Below, in pieces: positions 1 to 7,749 of a DNA stretch of 22,549 nt. Source of the stretch: Spirochaetaceae bacterium. GTDB taxonomy: Bacteria; Spirochaetota; Spirochaetia; DSM-2461. The stretch lies in contig JAEINM010000013.1 in the NCBI GenBank assembly GCA_016342385.1, positions 1 through 22,549 of the forward strand, read 5' to 3'. Numbering within the stretch: the stretch's first letter is position 1; every line of letters begins with the position of its first letter. The position numbers and the translations under genes are program-made. Below the pieces are notes generated by a model. That model was not told where the DNA came from. It did not search any database and saw only the letters and a program-made list of their open reading frames with translations.

Positions 1-153
1 GGCGACCTTTCCCGTATGTCCCTGATAAACGGAACCCTTCTTCTCCGTAAAATGGTCCCAGATGGAAAAACCCTTGCCGTCGGCCTTCCAGGCACCTTCA
101 ATCTGATAGGACGCTGCTGCAGCTCCCCAGATAAAATCTTTTTTAAAACCCAT
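1..153 (-). CDS. Glycoside hydrolase family 1 (beta-glucosidase type), N-terminal fragment
   Basis: Only the first 51 codons are in the window; the gene continues past position 1. The N-terminus matches the GH1 N-terminal signature, which is F-x-W-G-x-A-x-A-S-Y-Q-x-E-x-A; here it is the run FIWGAAAASYQIEGA at about residues 7-21, followed by an SIWDHF segment. In GH1 enzymes the Gln of this signature binds the sugar in the -1 site. The family hydrolyses beta-glucosides or 6-phospho-beta-glucosides in the cytoplasm; which substrate applies here cannot be told from this fragment. The ATG at 151-153 has a good ribosome binding site (GAAGGGG, plus-strand 162-168) 8 nt upstream. It is divergent from an AraC-type regulator, which is the likely regulator. 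Family call is firm, specificity unknown. Confidence 0.9.
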   Translation of the reverse strand, partial: MGFKKDFIWGAAAASYQIEGAWKADGKGFSIWDHFTEKKGSVYQGHTGKVA

Positions 154-312
154 AACAAAAGCCCCTTCTATATTTCATCTTTATTCTCTGTTTAATCTAT
201 TCTTTAAAAATCTGTATGGACCCTTCCATAGTATCCAATGATTATTATATGAATATAATAAAGGTCTTCTAGGCTCTATACAATAGAAACTTATTAATAG
301 TAATATAAATAT
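154..312. promoter_or_regulatory. Divergent intergenic region between GH1 and AraC-type genes, with inverted repeat
   Basis: This AT-rich gap must hold promoters for both divergent genes. Plus-strand -10-like hexamers are TATAAT at 254-259 and TACAAT at 279-284; a minus-strand TATAAT lies at 249-244. None has a convincing -35 box at 17 bp, which would fit activator-dependent promoters (inference). A perfect 6-bp inverted repeat, TATGGA-CCCT-TCCATA, lies at 215-230. It could be an operator for the adjacent AraC-type protein, although AraC proteins more often bind direct repeats. Confidence 0.4.
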
Positions 313-1161
313 ATGAAGAACTGGATGTTTCTCAACGTCACGAATCACGAAAAAAAACTCCCCTATTATATTTATGGTGCAGGCAGTTTATACGATCAGG
401 AAGCTGTATACAGGCCTCAGGGCTGCCCCTGGTTTCAGTTGAATATCTGCCGAATTGGACAGGGAATATTGGATATGAACGGTAAAAAGGTAGAGATCCA
501 CGAAGGTGACAGCCTGATAATCTTCCCCGATGTGATTCATGAATACTATCCTGTCGGGAATAAAATGATAGTCTCATGGATAGCATTTGACGGGTTTCAG
601 GTCAGAAGTATGTTCAAATCGATCGGAATCGATGTATCCGGAATTTACAAACTGAACAATAATGAACAGATACATGAAGCGATTAAAGAGACTCTGGAGA
701 TTCAGAACAGAACCATAACAGAACAGAGTTACGAGGGCTCGAGACTGGTATACAGCTTTTTATTAACCCTTATGAAAAATTATTCCGGCCATATTGATTC
801 CGGTCAGGGTGATTGTACGATGGAAAAAATGAAGCCGGCCATAGATTTTATGAGCAGACATCTTTCGGAACAGATCACTATTGAAGAGATAGCCGAGTCC
901 ATGAAAATTACTCCTCAGCATTTCTGTATGATTTTCAAAACAGCTATGAATCAACGGCCCTTTGAATACCTCAATTCCCTTCGCATCAACCACTCAAAAC
1001 ATCTCCTTATAAACAACAGTGAAATGCAGCTGAAAGAAGTCTCTCAATTATCGGGATATCCCAATCATAGCTATTTCTGCCAGATATTTAAAAAACAGGA
1101 GAGACTTACCCCAGCAGATTTCAGAAAACTTTACAAACAGGATCGGAAACTTGATATGTAG
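313..1161 (+). CDS. AraC/XylS-family transcriptional regulator
   Basis: This 282-residue protein has the usual AraC-family layout. Residues about 15-95 look like a cupin-type sensing domain, with a glycine-containing beta-rich stretch and the segment EGDSLIIFPDVIHEYYP typical of sugar-responsive members. Residues about 172-276 are the double helix-turn-helix DNA-binding domain: the first HTH is around ITIEEIAESMKITPQHFCMIF and the second contains VSQLSGYPNHSYFCQIFK followed by the common L-T-P-x-x-F-R ending. It probably controls the divergent GH1 gene in response to a sugar, by analogy with similar gene pairs. The start is uncertain: ATG 313 lacks a clear Shine-Dalgarno sequence, and ATG 325 is an in-frame alternative. 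The cyclase gene follows 25 nt downstream on the same strand, so the two may be co-transcribed. Confidence 0.9.
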   Translation: MKNWMFLNVTNHEKKLPYYIYGAGSLYDQEAVYRPQGCPWFQLNICRIGQGILDMNGKKVEIHEGDSLIIFPDVIHEYYPVGNKMIVSWIAFDGFQVRSMFKSIGIDVSGIYKLNNNEQIHEAIKETLEIQNRTITEQSYEGSRLVYSFLLTLMKNYSGHIDSGQGDCTMEKMKPAIDFMSRHLSEQITIEEIAESMKITPQHFCMIFKTAMNQRPFEYLNSLRINHSKHLLINNSEMQLKEVSQLSGYPNHSYFCQIFKKQERLTPADFRKLYKQDRKLDM

Positions 1162-1186
1162 GAATCTGTAAACTAAAGTTAAATGT

Positions 1187-3274
1187 ATGATGAAAAAATC
1201 GCTCTTCATCCTGCTACTGACGGTATCAGTTTTTATATATGGTTCAGAGCAACCGGCAGGAATTGATTGTAAGAGTATAAAGGGCGTTCTTGATCTCTCG
1301 GAATCTCCATTTGATTCAAAAGGTCATATTAAACTGGACGGACAATGGGAGTTCTACTGGAACCAGCTACTTGAACCGGAAGACTTCAACAATGCCTTAA
1401 TCACCGATTCAATGGAACTGCTGGAAGTGCCGGGGAACTGGTCCAATATACAGAACTATCCCTCTCATGGATATGGGACACTCCGGCTCATAGTGAAGGG
1501 ATTGCAGCCAGATTCCACCTATGCAATTGATATCCCCGAAATGCTCACTTCTTTCCGGTTCTATCTCGATGGGAAAAAAGTCTATAGCAACGGAATAGTC
1601 GGAACAGACAGGGAAAAGGACAAGCCCCAGTTTCTTCCGGGCACTGTCTCATTTCAAACAGACAAGGGGTCTATAGAGATTGTGTGCCAGATCAGTAATT
1701 TTAACCACAGGAAAAGCGGGATCTGGAAATCACTAAAACTGGGAACAGATCAGATAATTAGAAAAAACAGAGAAAACAGGCTTCTCCTCGATATGTTTCT
1801 GGCGGCGGTACTGCTTTCTGTGGGTATCTACCATATGGGAATTTATCTCTATAGAAGAGAAGAAATAACAGAAATGCTTTTTGGTATTACCTGTGTCATT
1901 CTTTTTTTAAGAACCATAACAACAGGAGAAGTACTCATTACAATTATGATCCCCACCTTTCCATGGGAAATCGCCAGGAAAATTGAATACAGTCCCTTTT
2001 ACCTGCTGGCACCTGTTTTCATGACCTTTATTACAACTCTTTTTCCCGGAGAATCAATAAAAACACTGAACAGAATTTTCATCACTCTCTTTTCTCTTCT
2101 AGGTGTGTTTTTTGTCTTCTTTCCAGTGAGAGTCACCAATAATGCCATAATTGCGGCTGAACTGCTTCTCATATTGGGAATATTATACGCATTTATCATT
2201 CTGATCAGGGCTCTGATAAAAAAAAGGGATCACTCTCTTGGCATCATTTTGGCATTTTTTATCCTTGCCTCAGCCTCGATAAATGATATTCTCTTTTCCC
2301 AGCAGATTATCAATACCATGTATCTGACTCCTCTGGGATTCATCATTTTTATCATCATTCAATCACAGATGCTTTCCCGACGATTCGCCACATCCTTTAT
2401 AGATGTACGGGACCTCTCCCTCAGGCTTAAGGGGACCAATGAATCACTGTCCAGATTTGTCCCCTTTCAGTTCCTGGAATATCTTAAAAAGAAAAGTATT
2501 CTCGATGTAAACCTGGGAGACCAGGTACTGGAAAACATGACTGTTCTCTTCGCTGATATCCGGTCTTTTACCTCCCTATCGGAAGTGATGACTCCAGAGG
2601 AAAATTTCAAGTTCCTCAATTCCTTTCTGTCTCAGGTTGTACCGGTAATACGGGAGCAGGGCGGCTTTGTCGACAAGTTTATCGGTGATGCCATAATGGC
2701 TCTATTCCCCTATCCCCCTGATAATGCCGTCAGAGCCGCCATTGAGCTCCAGGAAGCAGTGAAGAGGTATAACAGGAACAGAGACCGCGCAGGATACAGA
2801 GCGATCTCTCTGGGTATTGGGGTTCATACAGGGCCACTCATGCTGGGGACAATCGGAGAAACCAACAGAATGGAAACAACTGTTATTGCCGATGCTGTCA
2901 ACCTGGCATCGCGCATGGAAGATCTGACGAAAACCTATGGATGTAAAATTATTATCAGCAGAGAACTTTTGAATAAGCTCAGTACAAACAGCCATGTTAT
3001 CAGCCGGACTCTGGGAGAAGCTTCGGTGAAAGGAAAAGTCAAACCAATTGAAATTCTGGAAGTTCTCAATAAGAACAGCAGACATGACCAATCGAGAATT
3101 GAGAGTATTTCCTCTTTTGAATCAGCCGTTGAAGCAATTAAAAAACAAGATTATGCCCTAGCCGGTCAGACCTTTAAAGAGATCCTGAATAAGGATCCCC
3201 ATGATACAGCAGCTGCCTATTTTTACAATCTTTGTCTCGCGTCCGGATCAGAGGATGGAAAAACAATAGTTTAA
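1187..3274 (+). CDS. Receptor-type adenylate/guanylate cyclase with 7TM-DISM-like membrane module
   Basis: The 695-residue protein starts with a signal peptide (residues 1 to about 20). An extracytoplasmic domain of about 170 residues follows; the segment IKLDGQWEFYW resembles the jelly-roll (7TMR-DISMED2-like) ligand domain. A multi-helix membrane region lies at about 200-395. A class III nucleotide cyclase domain occupies about 445-620. The two metal-binding aspartates are visible as D457 in FADIRSFT and D501 in KFIGDAIMALF; K497 next to the second motif favours ATP as substrate. The segment GIGVHTGPLMLGTIG and the later VIADAVNLASRMEDL are also class III features. A C-terminal extension (about 640-690) looks like a single TPR-type helix pair. 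It should make cAMP (or cGMP) in response to an external ligand, probably a carbohydrate. The ribosome binding site is weak; ATG 1190 is an equally possible start. Confidence 0.88.
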   Translation: MMKKSLFILLLTVSVFIYGSEQPAGIDCKSIKGVLDLSESPFDSKGHIKLDGQWEFYWNQLLEPEDFNNALITDSMELLEVPGNWSNIQNYPSHGYGTLRLIVKGLQPDSTYAIDIPEMLTSFRFYLDGKKVYSNGIVGTDREKDKPQFLPGTVSFQTDKGSIEIVCQISNFNHRKSGIWKSLKLGTDQIIRKNRENRLLLDMFLAAVLLSVGIYHMGIYLYRREEITEMLFGITCVILFLRTITTGEVLITIMIPTFPWEIARKIEYSPFYLLAPVFMTFITTLFPGESIKTLNRIFITLFSLLGVFFVFFPVRVTNNAIIAAELLLILGILYAFIILIRALIKKRDHSLGIILAFFILASASINDILFSQQIINTMYLTPLGFIIFIIIQSQMLSRRFATSFIDVRDLSLRLKGTNESLSRFVPFQFLEYLKKKSILDVNLGDQVLENMTVLFADIRSFTSLSEVMTPEENFKFLNSFLSQVVPVIREQGGFVDKFIGDAIMALFPYPPDNAVRAAIELQEAVKRYNRNRDRAGYRAISLGIGVHTGPLMLGTIGETNRMETTVIADAVNLASRMEDLTKTYGCKIIISRELLNKLSTNSHVISRTLGEASVKGKVKPIEILEVLNKNSRHDQSRIESISSFESAVEAIKKQDYALAGQTFKEILNKDPHDTAAAYFYNLCLASGSEDGKTIV

Positions 3275-3326
3275 CAATCGGCTTGAATTATGGAAAAATG
3301 TATGAAATACTGAGCTGAGGTGCACC

Positions 3327-4013
3327 ATGTCCATTTTTCCCAATAAACCCGATGATAATTTTAAAACTTTTGTCTATGAGCAATTCAGTCGAGTGGGAAA
3401 AGCGCTCTCTTCTCCCCACCGGTTAATTTTATTGAATATTCTCTGTCAGGGAGAGCATTCCGTTGAATCTCTTGTGGAAAGCAGCGGATTGAATATGGCC
3501 AATGTTTCCAGACATCTGCAGATGCTCAAATCCGTGAATCTGGTAAAAATCAGAAGAGAGGGAAAATATATTTTTTACAGCCTTTCCGATGATGATACCT
3601 GTGTCTTTTTTATGGAATTCAGGCAATTTGTGGAAAAACACTCCTCAGAATTGCATGCCACTATGAATCTGATAGCCGATAAGCCATCACGAGTATCCAT
3701 ATTGGATATGAATGAAATGAAAAAAAAACTGGGACAGGAATCGGCCCTTATAGTTGACGTTCGTCCCAAAGAGGAATTCAGGACACTTCATCTCCCCGGA
3801 GCTGTATCCATTCCCCTAAATGATTTGGAAGAGAGAATAGCTGAAATACCTAAAGAAAAAGAAATAATTACATACTGTAGAGATAACTACTGCATTCTGG
3901 CAGATAAAGCCGTCAATATACTGCTCGATAGAGGATTCGATGCCAAGAGGATGAATATCGGTATTATCGACTGGAAACATGCGGGTCTCCCCATAGAGAC
4001 GGGAGACGAATAG
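3327..4013 (+). CDS. ArsR-family HTH regulator fused to a rhodanese domain
   Basis: Residues about 15-105 form an ArsR-type winged helix (LSSPHRLILLNIL, then the recognition region NMANVSRHLQMLKS and the wing KIRREGKYIFYSL). Residues about 125-225 form a rhodanese domain with the LIVDVRPKEEF segment and an active-site loop starting at C184 (CRDNYC), the predicted persulfide-carrying cysteine; C189 is a second cysteine in the loop. This architecture is a known family of probable sulfur- or redox-responsive repressors. There is no obvious metal-binding CxC motif in the HTH part, so metal sensing is not supported. The start is well defined by GAGGTG just upstream of ATG 3327. It lies 52 nt after the cyclase and converges with the prenyl synthase gene, with only 12 nt between the stops. 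The targets are not evident from the sequence. Confidence 0.9.
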   Translation: MSIFPNKPDDNFKTFVYEQFSRVGKALSSPHRLILLNILCQGEHSVESLVESSGLNMANVSRHLQMLKSVNLVKIRREGKYIFYSLSDDDTCVFFMEFRQFVEKHSSELHATMNLIADKPSRVSILDMNEMKKKLGQESALIVDVRPKEEFRTLHLPGAVSIPLNDLEERIAEIPKEKEIITYCRDNYCILADKAVNILLDRGFDAKRMNIGIIDWKHAGLPIETGDE

Positions 4014-4025
4014 AGACATCCCCTA

Positions 4026-4880
4026 TTAAAACTTCAGGAAATTACAGAGAGAAAGGAAGCTCTTTTTTATTTCACTATTTTCTATAGAGGAGGCAATTTC
4101 TTTTGCCTGTTCCAGCTGTTCTTTTCCAAGGCTTCTGATCTCATCGGTATTTTCATAGACCGCATCACCATCTTTCAAATCATCAGCCAGCTGAAAAGCC
4201 AGACCGAATTTTAAACCGAAATCAGCCATTTGAAGTTCAAGCCCGCCAGAAGCCCGGGTCACAATGGCCCCGCTCTGACAGCATGCCGACATGAGGACTG
4301 CTGTTTTATTTTTCAGAATATCCAGATATTCTTCTCTGCCCGATTCATCATTACTTTTCAGAATTCTATGCTGATTTATCTCTCCCAGGCACATCTGCTG
4401 TGAGACGCGGCAGAATAAATCGAGAATACTCAATTTTAACTGCGCATCTTTAAGAGGTAAATCAACTATTATGGCAAAAAACTGGGCATAGAGAATATCA
4501 CCGGCCAGAACAGCTATTTTATTATTGAAAATTTTATTCAAAGAGGGTTTCCCCCTCCTCTCATCTGCTTCATCGATAATATCATCGTGAACCAGAGAGG
4601 CGGCATGGATCAATTCCACAGCCGCAGCTATCCTTATAACAGAGTTCTCAGTATGGGAATCCCATTGGGGACTAACGGCCCTGGCAGAGAGCAATGTCAG
4701 AACAGGTCTCAGCATTTTACCGGGATTGCCCAGAATCCGGTTTAATAAATCAGTAAAAAACTGAACCTGACCGCTTCCGGGAATATGTCGGTCGAGGATC
4801 TCCCCGACCTGAATTTCCAATAATTTTCTCACCTGTTCAAGCTCCTGCCCGACAGGTGCAAAAATATCCTTTAAGTCCAT
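4026..4880 (-). CDS. Trans-isoprenyl diphosphate synthase (IspB/HepT type, shortened C-terminus)
   Basis: Condenses isopentenyl diphosphate onto an allylic primer. The 284-residue protein shows the first aspartate-rich motif DDIID at 99-103 followed by RRG (108-110), the substrate-binding NPGKMLRP segment (about 52-59), and the second motif DDLKD at 233-237. The small residues before the first motif (AASLVH) and the DDxxD spacing resemble long-chain quinone-tail synthases (IspB) rather than bacterial farnesyl synthases, which often have DDxxxxD. Oddly, the conserved stretch that normally follows the second motif (G-x-D-x-x-E-G-K-x-T-L-P) is missing, and the protein is about 35 residues shorter than IspB. 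It is the last gene of the minus-strand run, 48 nt after the iron-sulfur adaptor, with its own ribosome binding site (TGGAGA). A role in making the quinone used by the pump is inference; product length is unknown. Confidence 0.85.
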   Translation of the reverse strand: MDLKDIFAPVGQELEQVRKLLEIQVGEILDRHIPGSGQVQFFTDLLNRILGNPGKMLRPVLTLLSARAVSPQWDSHTENSVIRIAAAVELIHAASLVHDDIIDEADERRGKPSLNKIFNNKIAVLAGDILYAQFFAIIVDLPLKDAQLKLSILDLFCRVSQQMCLGEINQHRILKSNDESGREEYLDILKNKTAVLMSACCQSGAIVTRASGGLELQMADFGLKFGLAFQLADDLKDGDAVYENTDEIRSLGKEQLEQAKEIASSIENSEIKKSFLSLCNFLKF

Positions 4881-4928
4881 AAATTCTCCAGGAGTTTAAT
4901 TGGTATCATCATACAGGAAAATCAGAAC

Positions 4929-5537
4929 TTATGAAACTTCCTCAATTGTTATTGTGTTCGTTGGACAGACATAAGCACAGGATCCACAGCCTATACAAGT
5001 CTCGGCAACCTTGTTAAAAGGAATTCGAACTTCCTTCTCCATCCCTCTTTTATAAAAACTGATGGCATGTCTTTCCGTAATTTCCGAACAGACCCTGACA
5101 CATAAACCGCAGAGAATACATTTTGTATCAGCGGTTTTTTCTGTCCTGTTCGCCAGATATTCACCGACAGGATCGAGAGCGCCCTCTTCAACCAGTGCCC
5201 CAAGTTCTTTACCCAACTGTATAAGCTCTTGGGAATCAGTTGTCCTGGCCAGTAAAAGCTGGAGAATAAATATCCTGGCTTTTTTGACTCTTTCCGTATC
5301 GGTTTTAACAATTAAACCTTTACTGACAGGGGTACAACAGGAAGGGAGCAATCTGGAATTCTCAGGAGCTCTATCTGTGGCGACTTCCACAAGACAGAGA
5401 CGGCATCCCCCATAGGGCTTGAGAAATTCATTATTGCACAAGGTGGGGATTTTGATTCCCAGTTTTCTTGAGGCTTCGAGGAGTGTCGAATTTTCATCAA
5501 ATTCCTCAGCATTACCGTTAATAGTAAGATTTATCAT
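4929..5537 (-). CDS. NuoG/HydA N-terminus-like iron-sulfur adaptor subunit (no catalytic domain)
   Basis: The 202-residue protein corresponds to the N-terminal electron-wire region of NuoG, HoxU or [FeFe]-hydrogenase HydA. A plant-type [2Fe-2S] domain (1 to about 75) has ligands C34, C45, C48 and C67 or C68. Two ferredoxin-type [4Fe-4S] motifs follow: C140/C143/C146/C150 and C181/C184/C187/C191. The His-ligated cluster (HxxxCxxCx5C) normally found between them is absent: residues 90-135 contain no Cys or His. No hydrogenase H-cluster or molybdopterin domain follows, since the gene stops and the prenyl synthase begins. It probably receives electrons from the neighbouring NuoF-like flavoprotein and passes them on. 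The start overlaps the nuoF-like stop by 4 nt (ATGA) and has a TGAGGA ribosome binding site, implying translational coupling. The family call is firm; the electron acceptor is unknown. Confidence 0.88.
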   Translation of the reverse strand: MINLTINGNAEEFDENSTLLEASRKLGIKIPTLCNNEFLKPYGGCRLCLVEVATDRAPENSRLLPSCCTPVSKGLIVKTDTERVKKARIFILQLLLARTTDSQELIQLGKELGALVEEGALDPVGEYLANRTEKTADTKCILCGLCVRVCSEITERHAISFYKRGMEKEVRIPFNKVAETCIGCGSCAYVCPTNTITIEEVS

Positions 5538-7330
5538 GATTCAATCCTCACTGCATCAAATTTACATACATTTTTACAGATACCGCATTTCACACAAGTA
5601 TCCTGATCAATTACATGAAGAGCTTTTCTCTCTCCTGTAATGGCTGTCACTGGACAATTCCTGGCACAAACTGTACAACCGGTACATTTCTCTTCAAGAA
5701 TATCGAAGTGGATTAATTCCTTACATTCCTTGGCAGGACATCTCTTCTCATTGATATGAGCCTCATATTCATCACGGAAATACTTGATAGTGGTAAGAAT
5801 CGGGTTGGGAGCCGTTTGTCCGAGAGCACAGAGAGAAGTATCTTTCACCAGCATGGCCATTTCGAGGAGCATATCAATGTCGCCGGGTTTCCCCTTCCCT
5901 TTTGTAATATCTGTCAGAATATTCATCATATGTCTGGTACCCTCGCGGCATGGCGGGCATTTACCACAGGATTCCTGCTGTGTAAAGGCCAGAAAATACC
6001 GGGCCACTTCCACCATACAGTTGTCTTCGTCCATTACGATCATACCACCGGATCCCACAATCGATCCGACTTTTGCCAGAGACTCATAGTCTACAGGAGT
6101 GTCCATTAATGATTCCGGGATACAACCTCCCGAAGGACCTCCGGTCTGTACGGCTTTAAATTTTTTGCCGTTCAGCACTCCTCCACCAATATCCTCAATA
6201 ATCTCACGGACACTTACTCCCATGGGAACTTCCACAAGCCCTGTGTTGTTTACCTTACCCACAAGAGAGAAGACTTTTGTCCCCTTGCTCTTCTCGGTAC
6301 CGATACTGGAAAACCACTCTGCCCCGTTATTGATAATATGTCTGATAGTCGCCCAGGACTCTACGTTATTGATGTTTGTGGGTTTCCCGTTATAACCGGA
6401 AACCGCAGGAAAGGGCGGCCTGACTCTCGGTTCGGGCATATTTCCTTCAAGAGAAGCAATCAGAGAGGTTTCCTCTCCGCAGATAAAGGCTCCGGCTCCG
6501 CGGTTTACCTTAAGATCAAAGTCAAACCCGGAATCAAAAATATCTTCACCGAGCAATCCGTATTCTCTTGCATCTTTAATGGCTTTTATCATTCTCTCGA
6601 CGGCCAGAGGATACTCATCACGGACATAGACAAATCCCCTGGCAGCGCCAATGGCTTTGGCTCCGATCATCATCCCTTCAATCACAGCATGTGGATCAGA
6701 TTCAACTATTGACCTGTCCATAAAAGCACCGGGGTCTCCCTCATCGGCATTACAGATAACATATTTCTCATCTCCCGGAGAACCGGCTGCAAATTTCCAT
6801 TTCAGTCCTGTGGGGAATCCCGCGCCACCTCGTCCTCTTAAACCGGACTGGAGGACCTCTTCAATGACTTCTTCAGAAGACATCTGTGTCAGCGCTTTTA
6901 TGGCCGCTTTGTAACCGCCGCGGCCGATATATTCATCGATTTTCTCAGGATCGATAAGACCTCTATTAGCCAGAGCAATCAGCTGCTGCTTCTTAAAAAA
7001 ACCGATCTCATCGAGAGTTGGAATTTTCTCTTTACTATCCGGGGGATTATACATAAATTTTTCAACTTGCCTTCCCTTGAGAAAATGTTCCTCTACAAGA
7101 TAGGGGATGTCTTCCACATTGAGAAGCTGATAAAAAATATTATCCGGTTTAACCACAATAATCGGACCCTGGGCGCAAAAACCCTGACATCCCGTGGACA
7201 CAACTTCCACCTCATTCTGAAGATTCTGTTTCTCTATCTCCAGCTCCAGCGCCTCTTTTACTTCGAGCGATTTATTCGAAACACAACCAGTTCCGGCACA
7301 TAACATTAAATGTGTTCTGAAATCAGCCAT
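5534..7330 (-). CDS. nuoF: NADH-oxidising flavoprotein, NuoF/HydB type, with extra ferredoxin domains
   Basis: This 598-residue protein has the domain order of HydB/HndC-type subunits of soluble NAD-linked complexes. An N-terminal thioredoxin-fold [2Fe-2S] domain has C11, C16, C48 and C52. The FMN/NADH domain has the glycine-rich GRGGAGFPTG (166-175) and GAGAFICGEETSL (278-290). The NuoF [4Fe-4S] site has C455, C458, C461 and C501. A C-terminal two-cluster ferredoxin has C549/C552/C555/C559 and C579/C582/C585/C589. Complex I NuoF lacks both terminal extensions, so it is closer to bifurcating-hydrogenase HydB than to NuoF proper. It should oxidise NADH (or reduce NAD+) with FMN. It is coupled by a 1-nt overlap (TAATG) to the small ferredoxin gene and by a 4-nt overlap to the adaptor gene. 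With the NuoE-like subunit at 10507-10968 it would form the diaphorase core. Confidence 0.95.
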   Translation of the reverse strand: MADFRTHLMLCAGTGCVSNKSLEVKEALELEIEKQNLQNEVEVVSTGCQGFCAQGPIIVVKPDNIFYQLLNVEDIPYLVEEHFLKGRQVEKFMYNPPDSKEKIPTLDEIGFFKKQQLIALANRGLIDPEKIDEYIGRGGYKAAIKALTQMSSEEVIEEVLQSGLRGRGGAGFPTGLKWKFAAGSPGDEKYVICNADEGDPGAFMDRSIVESDPHAVIEGMMIGAKAIGAARGFVYVRDEYPLAVERMIKAIKDAREYGLLGEDIFDSGFDFDLKVNRGAGAFICGEETSLIASLEGNMPEPRVRPPFPAVSGYNGKPTNINNVESWATIRHIINNGAEWFSSIGTEKSKGTKVFSLVGKVNNTGLVEVPMGVSVREIIEDIGGGVLNGKKFKAVQTGGPSGGCIPESLMDTPVDYESLAKVGSIVGSGGMIVMDEDNCMVEVARYFLAFTQQESCGKCPPCREGTRHMMNILTDITKGKGKPGDIDMLLEMAMLVKDTSLCALGQTAPNPILTTIKYFRDEYEAHINEKRCPAKECKELIHFDILEEKCTGCTVCARNCPVTAITGERKALHVIDQDTCVKCGICKNVCKFDAVRIES

Positions 7331-7710
7331 TATGCCATCCTCTCACTACCCTTTCCCAGGGCATATTCAGTTACTATTTTTCCGTTCAGAACATGTTTTT
7401 CGAAAATTTCATGCACTTTTTCCGGTGTTAATTCTATATATTTTACAGGCGTCTCATCTTTCCGTTCAATCGTGGCCATAGGCTCATGACTGCACAGGCC
7501 GGCACAACCTGATGTTGTAAAAAGGATATCCTTTCTACCAGATTTATTCAGTTCATCCATAAAGGCTTTCATTATATTGCGGGAACCAGAGGCAATGCCG
7601 CAAGTTCCCATATGCACAACAATCCTGGCTATACCAGAGCCATCGCGTAAATTGGCTGCGGCATGCATTTTTTCCGCAATCCTGTTTATATCTTCCGGTT
7701 TAAGTTTCAT
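7330..7710 (-). CDS. Thioredoxin-fold (2Fe-2S) ferredoxin-like protein
   Basis: The 126-residue protein resembles the small (2Fe-2S) ferredoxin-like proteins encoded beside NuoF/HydB genes. The segment MGTCGIASGSRN (about 34-45) and the later SGCAGLCSHEP (about 68-78) correspond to the two cysteine-bearing loops of thioredoxin-like ferredoxins. Only three cysteines are present in the protein: C37, C69 and C73. The second cysteine of the first loop is replaced, so the cluster would need a non-cysteine ligand or may be absent. The gene has a strong ribosome binding site (AGGGGGAG) before ATG 7710 and overlaps nuoF by 1 nt. It is probably an auxiliary electron carrier or structural subunit of the diaphorase; the role is inferred from context. 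Confidence 0.8.
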   Translation of the reverse strand: MKLKPEDINRIAEKMHAAANLRDGSGIARIVVHMGTCGIASGSRNIMKAFMDELNKSGRKDILFTTSGCAGLCSHEPMATIERKDETPVKYIELTPEKVHEIFEKHVLNGKIVTEYALGKGSERMA

Positions 7711-7749
7711 AAACTCCCCCTAAATCCAAATTATTCTCATTTTTACAGG

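Noticed and set aside
3985..4007. 7-bp inverted repeat GTCTCCC/GGGAGAC near the convergent gene ends
   Set aside because: It lies inside the ArsR-rhodanese coding end, has a 9-nt loop and no T-tract on either strand, so it is not a convincing terminator.
4929..5537. [FeFe]-hydrogenase HydA
   Set aside because: The N-terminal iron-sulfur layout is similar, but the protein ends before any H-cluster motif and none is found elsewhere in the window.
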